Positions 52,556 to 59,914 of a stretch of 64,000 bases of DNA are shown here, in pieces. The notes below the pieces were generated by a model, which saw only the letters and a program-made list of their open reading frames with translations, had not been told where the DNA came from and made no database searches. Position 1 is the stretch's first letter; the number at the start of each line of letters is the position of its first letter. A program made the position numbers and the translations under genes. The DNA is from Nostoc linckia z4 (GTDB taxonomy: Bacteria; Cyanobacteriota; Cyanobacteriia; Cyanobacteriales; Nostocaceae), in contig NZ_LAHA01000037.1 of the NCBI RefSeq assembly GCF_002608075.1, positions 42,370 through 106,369 on the forward strand, in the 5' to 3' direction.

Positions 52556-53239
52556 ATGATATCTACTGACACAACTGCTCAATTGTTAACAATTCCGCCT
52601 TTAGAAAATGGCGACAAACTCACCCGTGCTGAATTTGAGCGACGCTACGATGCCATGCCAAATTTGCAAAAAGCAGAATTAATTGAAGGAGTTGTTTACG
52701 TGGCATCGCCGTTAAGAATCAAAAGTCATGGAGAACCTCATGCTTATATCATGACTTGGCTTGGAGTTTACAAAGCAGCAACACCAGGCGTAGGTTTTGC
52801 AGATAATACCACTGTTTTATTAGATGCTGATAACGAGCCGCAGCCAGATGCTTTATTAAGAATAGAACAAGGTGGACAAACTCAAATTAATCAAGATGAT
52901 TATTTAGAAGGTGCGCCAGAATTGATTGTAGAAATTGCTGCTTCTAGTGCTTCTTATGATTTGCATGAAAAACTCAAAGTTTATCGTCGTAATGGAGTAC
53001 AGGAATACTTAGTTTGGCGAGTTTATGACCGTCAATTTGATTGGTTTCGGTTAAATGAAGGGGAATATATTAAACTTGATTGCAATGACGATGGGATAAT
53101 ATCCGCTCAAGTATTTCCGGGATTATGGTTAGATAAAACGGCTTTATTATCAGGAGATTTAGGTAAAGTCTTAGCAGTTTTACAACAGGGATTATCTACA
53201 CCAGAACATCAAAGTTTTGTTGAAAAATTATCTATTTAG
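52556..53239 (+). CDS. Uma2-family (DUF820) putative endonuclease, 227 aa
   Basis: Restriction-endonuclease-fold protein of the Uma2 family, greatly expanded in cyanobacteria. Typical features: FERRYDAMPNLQKAELIEGV (about residues 25-44), QPDALLRIEQGG, PELIVEIAASSASYDLHEK with the conserved acidic residues, and YRRNGVQEYLVW. Role and target are unknown. Stands alone, followed directly by a large inverted-repeat element. Confidence 0.9.
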   Translation: MISTDTTAQLLTIPPLENGDKLTRAEFERRYDAMPNLQKAELIEGVVYVASPLRIKSHGEPHAYIMTWLGVYKAATPGVGFADNTTVLLDADNEPQPDALLRIEQGGQTQINQDDYLEGAPELIVEIAASSASYDLHEKLKVYRRNGVQEYLVWRVYDRQFDWFRLNEGEYIKLDCNDDGIISAQVFPGLWLDKTALLSGDLGKVLAVLQQGLSTPEHQSFVEKLSI

Positions 53240-53266
53240 ATAGATATATAGCACAATACAGTTCAG

Positions 53267-53673
53267 ATAAGTAGATAGTCATGATTAAATCTAAGATGTC
53301 ATTGCGTTCGCGTAGCGTCTCGTAGAGAGCGAAGCGAAGCAATCCCAGAGACTTTGCGATTGCTTCGCTTCGTTCGCAATGACAGAACATATTATATTTA
53401 TTTATGTCCATCTACTTAAGACCAAAACACTTATAGAGACGGCGATTTATCGCGTCTGGTAAACCCACAATTTTGTAGAATTAGCCTTTAACACCAACCG
53501 TATTGATATATAGCAATCTCAAATAATTTGTGAAACATCACATGTTATACTAATTCACCAAAATATTGATACACATACAATAACCTGTACGGGCGAACGG
53601 CTGTTCGCCCTTACTGTTCGCCCTTACGCTTGTATTTGTATAATCTTAGATTTAATCATGACTATCTACTTAT
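53267..53673. repeat. 407-bp element with perfect 30-bp terminal inverted repeats
   Basis: 53267-53296 (starting ataagtagatagtcatgatt) is repeated as an exact inverted copy at 53644-53673. The interior of about 347 bp is non-coding and mosaic: cgtagcgtctcgtagagagc-type palindromes near 53310-53385, a hairpin near 53440-53460 (gacggcgatttatcgcgtct) and gggcgaacggctgttcgccc near 53592-53612. It may be a MITE or a nested array of Nostoc repeats. Confidence 0.85.
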
Positions 53674-53762
53674 TAAGGATGTTAACAGTCAACAGTCAAC
53701 AGTCAACAATCAACACCAATCCCCATATCTACCAAAATTTCCAGCCTCTAAATTTTGAGATA

Positions 53763-54689
53763 TTAAGCCCAAATTCGACCGCGACGAAAAGGTTTATCCG
53801 GCTCAGTTTTTTGAGCTTGTGCTTTCAACATTTCTTGCCACCAAAATCCATAATCTTCAAGTCCAGTGGCTAAAAGATGTTTTTCAATCTCTTTTGCTTT
53901 CTCTGGATTTTGGGTTAATTTCTGTTCTACTGGTTTTATTTCTAAAGTAGTTTCTTTTTCTGTAGTTAGGGTTTTGGCAACTACTAACTCTTGAGATTGA
54001 GAATTAGTAAATGGCACTTGTGACTGTTCCCAGTTAGCACCGTTAATATTACCATGATTGGCATTGGCAGTACCGTCATAAGCCACATTTTTACTGCCTT
54101 CATTTAAAGCCCAATAACCAATTAATCCCGGTTCATTTCCTGCAAGACGCTGATAAAGATTATTTTGGATTTGTTGTTGAGTTCGAGCTACTTTCCAAAT
54201 GCGAACTTCAGCAATTTTACCTTGAAAAGGATAAGTTTCATTATTATCTTTGTACGTCCCAATGAATAAATCATTTTCTGGTTCGTAATTAATTGCAGAA
54301 TTGGCAATTGATTTAGTAGCTTTTTCTACACCATCAATATACACCTTTATCTGTTTACCATCGTAGGTTCCAGCTAGATGATGCCATTGATTTAGCTTTA
54401 AACTATCAGCTTTACTACTAAGATAATGAATTTTTTGAGATGTAGTTTTTAAAGCAAAAAATACACCACTCTTGCCATCGAGAAGCAAACCATATCCACT
54501 TTCTTTGTCACTCGTGTCAAAAATATTAGAAATAATGCCAGTGCGTCGTCGTTGATTTTGACAATAAACCCAAGCTTCTAGGGTAATTGCTTTTTCAATT
54601 TTAAATTCAGGTTTTTTGCCTAAATTTATCGAGTCGTCTTGTCCATCAAATACAAGAACTGATTGTAATGATTCTGGTTGTTTATTCAT
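53763..54689 (-). CDS. LamG/concanavalin-like domain protein in the cyanobactin-type locus, 308 aa
   Basis: Residues about 15-210 form a LamG-type beta-sandwich (FDGQDDSINLGKKPEFKIEK, ITLEAWVYCQ, LNQWHHLAGTYDGKQIKVYI, GYWALNEGSKNVAYD), usually a carbohydrate- or ligand-binding module. The last 100 residues are a linker and a helical tail (KHLLATGLEDYGFWWQEML) not recognised. Start taken at ATG 54689 (MNKQPESLQSV), because the 39 codons upstream are encoded by a palindromic repeat. No signal peptide. It lies 154 bp downstream of the oxidase gene on the same strand. A role in the pathway is unproven. Confidence 0.8.
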   Translation of the reverse strand: MNKQPESLQSVLVFDGQDDSINLGKKPEFKIEKAITLEAWVYCQNQRRRTGIISNIFDTSDKESGYGLLLDGKSGVFFALKTTSQKIHYLSSKADSLKLNQWHHLAGTYDGKQIKVYIDGVEKATKSIANSAINYEPENDLFIGTYKDNNETYPFQGKIAEVRIWKVARTQQQIQNNLYQRLAGNEPGLIGYWALNEGSKNVAYDGTANANHGNINGANWEQSQVPFTNSQSQELVVAKTLTTEKETTLEIKPVEQKLTQNPEKAKEIEKHLLATGLEDYGFWWQEMLKAQAQKTEPDKPFRRGRIWA

Positions 54690-54747
54690 ATCAAAACTGG
54701 AGATTTTTTGTATAAGGGACTTGTAAATAAAAAAGATATAATTAACT

Positions 54748-54809
54748 TTTGTGGGGCGGGCATCTTGCCTGCCCTGTGGACTGGGCGGGCGAGACGCCCA
54801 CCCCACAAG
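54748..54809. repeat. 62-bp palindromic ggggcgggc element, copy A
   Basis: Near-palindrome beginning ttgtggggcgggcatcttgc and ending acgcccaccccacaag. It is an inverted copy of the element at 56370-56431. The pair flanks the oxidase gene. Confidence 0.85.
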
Positions 54810-54843
54810 ATTGAATAATTTATTTCTAATTTCGCAAACTACG

Positions 54844-56229
54844 TCACAAAGATTTTTTCGTGCCTAGTATAAACTCTCCCACAGAAGATTCTTCATAGTA
54901 GTCAATTCCCGTTGCTTTAGCAAATATATCTGAATTACCTGCACCTATTCCAGAAGGAGCTAAATTCATTGCAGTTGATACCAAATACAAAGTTTGGTAT
55001 AAAACTCCAACGTGTTTTAAAATTGCAGCGTAGGCCATTGATTGGTATTTCCAAAACATGCGGTTGAATCTCGCAGTAATTATAATTAAAACTTGCGGCA
55101 TTTTCTGGCTACCATTAGATAAACAAGCTTCTGTGACTAAAGCTTCTACTTCTTGACTCCACTCAGAAACTAATTCTAATTCATGGGCATCAGGACGATA
55201 ATGATATAGTGCTGGTTCTAGTCCTTCACAGTAGTTAATTAGTGGATAAATCTCTAACTCATGAATAGCACCGCCTCCGGGATAAGGACGACGGCTTAAT
55301 TGTCCCAGTTTTTCTTTATCAATTATCTCTTGGATTCTCGCAGAGCGATATAATAATTCTCCTAATTGTTCTATGGTGATTGGCTCTTCGCCGTACTCTC
55401 GAATTGACCGTCTTGATTCTAATACTTGAGTGAAAGAAATATCTGTTTTTGCTAAATCTTCCAAATCGGGTTTATATAATTGAATCACCTTATCGCTCAT
55501 GGGCGGCTTGACCACAGGTAGAGGTTCAATTTTATCTAAGAAACGATATGTTCCCCCTACTGGATTGCTATGTCTACCTTTACGACTGCGACTGTGGAAG
55601 AGGAGGTCGTGAAATTCCCATTGGATGAGATGAGAATTTTCGGTTTCTGAAGATAGCATTTGAGTGGCTAAAAGCAAACTGAGAAATTGTTGCGCTAGTT
55701 CTTCTGTGATGTCTGGAATTCCTGCGATTATTGTTGTGCTGGTTTGGGGCTGAGATAATTTAGTAATTAAGGCTGTGGCTCGCCAATCTAATAAAATGAT
55801 TTTGGCTTGGGACTGGGGAGATTCTAAAACCATTTCCCCGTTTACTTGATGCAAATAGGCAAACCGAGATAGAGTAAATGATTGTTGTTGCCAATCTTCT
55901 ATTTTTGGATATTCAAACTGATAGTTTCCCGTCATGGGAATAGCAGTCGCCAGGGGATAAACTGAATGACAAATCCAGCCTAAGTTAGTTAGCCCTTGCA
56001 GGTAATTATCGAATTTATTTTTCCCTTCAACTCCATCAGTTTCTACAACCAATTGTCTGAGGTCAGAGAGAGTAGCAGGGGAATGTTTGAGATGGTTGAA
56101 TGCAGATTTTAACCCTGGTTGCAATTGAGAGAGGGTTAATTTATAGGTATTAGATTTAAGAATAATTCGCTCATTTTCTGGAATTAAGTCAATTTTGTTT
56201 GCTAAGGAAATGGTAAAGGGTGAATTCAT
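54844..56229 (-). CDS. ThcOx/SagB-type FMN-dependent azoline oxidase, 461 aa
   Basis: Flavin dehydrogenase that oxidises thiazolines or oxazolines to azoles in RiPP maturation. The N-terminal 200 residues are like the winged-helix-type half of ThcOx (LANKIDLIPENERIIL, LTNLGWICHSVY). The C-terminal nitroreductase fold has FMN-contact SRRSIREYG (about residues 270-278), RRPYPGGGAIHELEIYPL (about 308-325) and VGEFILG. In patellamide-type clusters this enzyme forms the N-terminus of PatG; here it is separate, as in Cyanothece ThcOx (recalled). Same strand as the D gene, 236 bp downstream. Two repeat elements lie in that gap. Confidence 0.88.
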   Translation of the reverse strand: MNSPFTISLANKIDLIPENERIILKSNTYKLTLSQLQPGLKSAFNHLKHSPATLSDLRQLVVETDGVEGKNKFDNYLQGLTNLGWICHSVYPLATAIPMTGNYQFEYPKIEDWQQQSFTLSRFAYLHQVNGEMVLESPQSQAKIILLDWRATALITKLSQPQTSTTIIAGIPDITEELAQQFLSLLLATQMLSSETENSHLIQWEFHDLLFHSRSRKGRHSNPVGGTYRFLDKIEPLPVVKPPMSDKVIQLYKPDLEDLAKTDISFTQVLESRRSIREYGEEPITIEQLGELLYRSARIQEIIDKEKLGQLSRRPYPGGGAIHELEIYPLINYCEGLEPALYHYRPDAHELELVSEWSQEVEALVTEACLSNGSQKMPQVLIIITARFNRMFWKYQSMAYAAILKHVGVLYQTLYLVSTAMNLAPSGIGAGNSDIFAKATGIDYYEESSVGEFILGTKKSL

Positions 56230-56268
56230 GGTATTAACGAAAAATAGTAAGTAAAAATTAAATAGTTT

Positions 56269-56314
56269 GTAGTGAGGACTTTAGTCCTGGCTTGAGGACT
56301 AAAGTCCTCACTAC
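56269..56314. repeat. Perfect 20-bp hairpin
   Basis: Arms 56269-56288 (gtagtgaggactttagtcct) and 56295-56314 are exact complements with a 6-base loop. It lacks a T tail, so it reads as a palindromic repeat rather than a classical terminator. It lies between the D gene and the oxidase gene. Confidence 0.85.
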
Positions 56315-56369
56315 GAACAAACATTTTTATATTGTTTAAAAATTTCAAAATCAAAATATTGAATTATTC

Positions 56370-56431
56370 CTTGTGGGGTGGGCGTCTCGCCCGCCCAGTT
56401 TATATGGCGGGCAATATACCCGCCCCACAAG
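56370..56431. repeat. 62-bp palindromic ggggcgggc element, copy B
   Basis: Starts cttgtggggtgggcgtctcg and ends acccgccccacaag. It is an inverted copy of 54748-54809, identical over roughly its first 30 bases. It lies 35 bases downstream of the D gene stop. Confidence 0.85.
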
Positions 56432-56465
56432 TATGACTAAGGGCATGAAAGTTACTTGCCTTGAT

Positions 56466-58790
56466 TTAAATTGGCACTGATATCGGATTCATTTGTTCTT
56501 CTGTTAATGGTGTAGATAACCAGCCCATTTTTACAGGAACATCATAGATGCGTTTTGCCCCCATCCTCAGCCAGTAATGTGGCATTTCTGGCACAATAAC
56601 TTTCACCACATTTAAGCCGATATCTGGGCGAGTTTTATCCAATACTAAAGTTTCTAATCCAGCGTTTTTGGCAATTTCTACACAAGTCATGACATCTTGA
56701 TAGATATCATCGCTCCAACGCTGTTGATAATCTTGATATACTTTTGCTGGAACTGTAGAGTCTGGAACTAAATAAGGCTGATTTTCAATGGTTGCCTTCT
56801 TAAACCATTCTCGCATTTCCACAAACTCTTTAGCCACTTCTACACCATCACAAGTGAACCCAACTTGATTGACTTCGGTAACTGCCCGTAAGATGGCAAT
56901 TTTAGGGTCAAAATGCGTTCCGAAACCCAGGAGAATTGTTTGGTTTTTGCTATCTTTAAGATAAGAGACGGCAACAAAAGTGGGAATGCCTAAATCTGCG
57001 GTAATATCAATTACCCACAAGTCACGATTGTTACTTCTATATAAATCTTGTACTTCCAGTAAATAGGGTTCGTTAAAACTAGCTAAATCCACAGCAGGAC
57101 GCTTTAAGCGGTTATACCACCAAATTGCTACGCTATCCCGTTCGACTATTTCAAAGAATCCTTGCAGAATTGCTTCTTCGAGAGTATTACCAGTGGCATC
57201 GCCATTAGAATTGGCACGACAAAATTCATGGTCTTCCGGCAGAGGATAGCCGTAGTAACAATAAGCAGTGGGAATATATTTGTGGGTTTGTTCGGTTAAA
57301 GACCAAACGGGAGTCCAGTCAATGACTTTGGTTTCGTCGAAGGGTTGAGGAATCCAATCAAATACCCCACCTCTGCGGTTGAATTCTTCGCGATATTCAT
57401 ATTGTTCGGAGCTAAAAAGCGAACACTTTGCTGGATGGATGGCTTTATTTCCTAACTCGGCTAAAGTGGCACTAATTCGGGGTTCGTCACCTTGGTAAAC
57501 ACCAGAATAGCGTTCAATCGCTTCACAAAACCCACTGGCTTTTGATTGAGAATCTGTTTTTCCTTTGCCGCTACTTTTGTGCTTGAGATAACGGCGCATT
57601 TTTCCTATATTGGAGGCAATTACAAAGCTGTGAACGGCGTTGTAGGTATGGTTCAAGCTGTCATTGGGGTCAGAAGCCCGGACTAGGGAAGTGACCACTC
57701 CTGTAATAGGGCTAATTAAATGTTGGTGGCGATTAACGGTTTGGTCAGGAGATAAGGCACGATGTCCGCCGTCTTTGGTAAATTGCTTTTTGCGGCTGCT
57801 GAGAACTAAAGGTTGAAAAGCCCGTTCAGTCAATAGATTGGGGTTGCCGCAGCTGGGACATTGGGGACGTAAACTAAGAATGTGGGTTTGCAGGTCTAAG
57901 TTTCTCTGGTCAAAGGTAATAATTTTTCCTTCTAAGGTCGGGAAGGGTGTTGTGTCTTCTACACCTTGTTTAACAATCCACTTAGCAATTTCTGTGGTTG
58001 CTAGGTGCAAGGCAGTTTGTAAAGTAGATGGAATTACTGCCGCCGGAGGAGGAAGACATTCAATTACCTCTGACTTGACTTTATTTCCATTTGTTTTTTG
58101 GCTAGGGGAAAGTTGCAATGAATTGTTTTTTTGCCTTAATACTGAAGCTTCCACTTCTCGGTTAACCCTGAGACGTTGGGCGAGGCATTCCCAACAGCCT
58201 GTTATTTGAGGTTGGAAGATTGGCCCTAACCAAAGAATTGTACCAACGGGTTTAATTAACAGCCAAGGTTGATTGGCTTTGAGGGCTATTTGATTGATTT
58301 TATTTAGTTCGGGTTGGAGATAGTCATCGGTTAAAACAACTAGCAGAGAATGAGGCGGAAATTCCTGTAATTCTCCATCCCAGTTGATAGCTTTGATTCC
58401 CACTTCTTCTAAAGCTGTGATTAACGGTTGGGTGGGAAGATTGGCAACTGAAGAAACATAAACTTGGGTTTGCTGCAAACATTGGTAAGCAACTTGGGGT
58501 TCTACTTTCAGCAAACCCCAAAAGGCAACTGCTTCTGGAGTTAGTTGGGAAATGGCTTCAGTTAGGTAGCCTCTGGCTTGCAAGCGTTCTAGGGCATAGT
58601 CGATGTGACTGGGATCTACTTGCAGTTTATTGATAATTTCATCAACGGTATAGTTGCCGTTGAGGAGGGGAATTAGTTGGCAGTAAAGTTCTCCGGTAAG
58701 GGCATGGGTGGAAGATTCACTTAATAAGTAAACGTGCTTGGGTTCGATAATTTCAGCACGAAAATGGGGTTTTATTTGGAGAATTTTCAT
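56466..58790 (-). CDS. patD: PatD/TruD-type YcaO heterocyclase with fused leader-binding domain, 774 aa
   Basis: Catalyses ATP-dependent cyclodehydration of Cys/Ser/Thr to azolines on a precursor peptide. The N-terminus (LQIKPHFRAEIIEPKHVYLL) is the leader-recognition RRE-type domain, close to patellamide PatD as remembered. An E1-like domain carries a zinc tetracysteine (CWECLAQR and CPSCGNPN). The YcaO domain has HKSSGKGKTDSQS plus GFCEAIERYSG (ATP/Mg site), NGDATGNTLEEAILQGFFE and RPDIGLNVVKV. Ends NPISVPI. The ATG at 58790 is preferred to a TTG seven codons earlier. Length matches PatD (784). It follows the precursor gene on the same strand. Confidence 0.95.
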   Translation of the reverse strand: MKILQIKPHFRAEIIEPKHVYLLSESSTHALTGELYCQLIPLLNGNYTVDEIINKLQVDPSHIDYALERLQARGYLTEAISQLTPEAVAFWGLLKVEPQVAYQCLQQTQVYVSSVANLPTQPLITALEEVGIKAINWDGELQEFPPHSLLVVLTDDYLQPELNKINQIALKANQPWLLIKPVGTILWLGPIFQPQITGCWECLAQRLRVNREVEASVLRQKNNSLQLSPSQKTNGNKVKSEVIECLPPPAAVIPSTLQTALHLATTEIAKWIVKQGVEDTTPFPTLEGKIITFDQRNLDLQTHILSLRPQCPSCGNPNLLTERAFQPLVLSSRKKQFTKDGGHRALSPDQTVNRHQHLISPITGVVTSLVRASDPNDSLNHTYNAVHSFVIASNIGKMRRYLKHKSSGKGKTDSQSKASGFCEAIERYSGVYQGDEPRISATLAELGNKAIHPAKCSLFSSEQYEYREEFNRRGGVFDWIPQPFDETKVIDWTPVWSLTEQTHKYIPTAYCYYGYPLPEDHEFCRANSNGDATGNTLEEAILQGFFEIVERDSVAIWWYNRLKRPAVDLASFNEPYLLEVQDLYRSNNRDLWVIDITADLGIPTFVAVSYLKDSKNQTILLGFGTHFDPKIAILRAVTEVNQVGFTCDGVEVAKEFVEMREWFKKATIENQPYLVPDSTVPAKVYQDYQQRWSDDIYQDVMTCVEIAKNAGLETLVLDKTRPDIGLNVVKVIVPEMPHYWLRMGAKRIYDVPVKMGWLSTPLTEEQMNPISVPI

Positions 58791-59199
58791 ATTGCTATTT
58801 TTATGTGGCAAGGGCTGGTTTATGATTTAGAAATTTATAGTTAAGTCAGGTGTAGAAGGAATGTTTTTTTTAACGCAGAGGGGCGCAGGGTTAAACGCAG
58901 AGGTACGCAGAGGTTTACTTATTCTGAAGGGGATTTGTGAGGGAGTAAATTTAATCAGAGAAGACAAACCCAAGCTAATCCTACTAAAATAGTAAGCTTT
59001 TGCTATGGGTTTGTTTCTTTAATAGTTTTATGCACTTCCAACTGATATTCAAACTAAGACAGCTTACTCGTTAAAAGTGTTATTAGACGAGTTAGTGACG
59101 TAGGCGAACTATCAGTTTATTGGTACTAATCAAGTACTTGAATGAAGTGAAAAAACTTTTCAACTCTTAAGCAAGTTGATATATCTGCTTTTGAGTTAA
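58791..59199. other. Gap between precursor and heterocyclase genes
   Basis: About 410 bp. Contains cgcagaggggcgcag-type repeats near 58865-58915 and the hairpin at 58964-59014. No second precursor-like frame was found in it on the minus strand. Confidence 0.5.
58964..59014 (-). promoter_or_regulatory. Stem-loop after the precursor gene (possible attenuator or processing site)
   Basis: Outer stem acaaaccca / tgggtttgt and an inner stem with ctacta / tagtag near the tip. On the minus strand no strong T tract follows, so partial read-through from precursor into the D gene is likely. That would give excess precursor mRNA, a common RiPP arrangement. Confidence 0.5.
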
Positions 59200-59397
59200 T
59201 TATACACTTGTTGGGATAGAGGGGGATACACCACCGTCTCCACCACCGTATTGAGAAGCGTTTACACCGCCAACTCCTACGCCACCATTTGTCAACTCTT
59301 CTTCTGATAAGTCGAGTTGGATACCAGGCATAACACGCACTGTAGGTTCAGAAAGTTTGGGTTGCAAGCGGGTTTGCTTTTGATTTTCTGGTTTCAT
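59200..59397 (-). CDS. Cyanobactin-type precursor peptide without cysteine, 65 aa
   Basis: An aggaga ribosome-binding site precedes ATG 59397. The leader ends with LDLSEEEL (residues 28-35), which matches the PatE leader motif LAELSEEAL bound by the D protein. Residues 44-48, GVNAS, resemble the GLEAS protease site. The possible core after it is QYGGGDGG then VSPSIPTSV. There is no Cys in the whole peptide, so thiazoles are impossible; only Ser/Thr (S48, S58, S60, T63, S64) could be cyclised. The gly-rich stretch (GGVGVGG) is unusual. There is no clear AYDGE-type C-terminal macrocyclisation signal. Confidence 0.8.
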   Translation of the reverse strand: MKPENQKQTRLQPKLSEPTVRVMPGIQLDLSEEELTNGGVGVGGVNASQYGGGDGGVSPSIPTSV

Positions 59398-59914
59398 GAG
59401 AGATTTCTCCTAATGAAGTAAATCGAATAAAAAGTTTCTCCAAAAGAAAGTTTTATTTAAGAAAATTCTTCAGCAGAAACTTTTAATTTCTTATATCACG
59501 ATGAACAAGGGTTAGCAATAAGCTTTTTTGAAGAAATATTTTGAATTAATTTTCTTAAGTGTCTTAACTGTCCGTTAACAATGTTCTTAAGTGTCTTAAC
59601 TGTCTTAACTGTCTTAACTGTCCGCCAAAAAATTTCCTTAACTGTCTTAACTGTCCGCTAGAATTAGCTGATTGTTGTAACGATACTTAATAAAGTTATT
59701 TTTTTTGATTTTTTAGCAATTTAGCTATTGATTTTTGGTGACAATAGTCATATATAATTTTTCAATCTAGAAAAAAATAGCTTGAGTGCGATCGCTATTT
59801 CTAATCGCTCGACTATAAAGTTTTCTATTGAAATTACTTAAGTAATAAGAAAATGCTCAAACTAAATTGTTTGAAATTCTCTAGACTCTAAAACTTTTTT
59901 TTTGCGACTACCTC
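59398..59914. promoter_or_regulatory. Divergent promoter region of the cyanobactin-type locus
   Basis: 517 bp between the precursor (minus) and protease (plus) start codons, AT-rich. Includes the array of 9-bp repeats at 59554-59654 and a HIP1 site at about 59789-59796. It should contain promoters for both arms. Individual -10/-35 boxes could not be assigned. Confidence 0.55.
59554..59654. repeat. Patterned array of eight 9-bp repeats (cttaactgt)
   Basis: Units at 59554, 59563, 59586, 59595, 59604, 59613, 59637 and 59646. Three clusters of two, four and two units are each closed by ccg and separated by 14-15 bp. The first unit of the first two clusters is cttaagtgt; the rest are cttaactgt. 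Confidence 0.9.

Noticed and set aside
54690..54806. 39-residue N-terminal extension of the LamG protein
   Set aside because: It is encoded by the 62-bp palindromic element and flanking AT-rich DNA; the LamG domain begins just after the Met at 54689.
54844..56229. Ordinary nitroreductase
   Set aside because: The 200-residue N-terminal extension and its position beside a PatD-type gene fit the ThcOx/SagB class instead.
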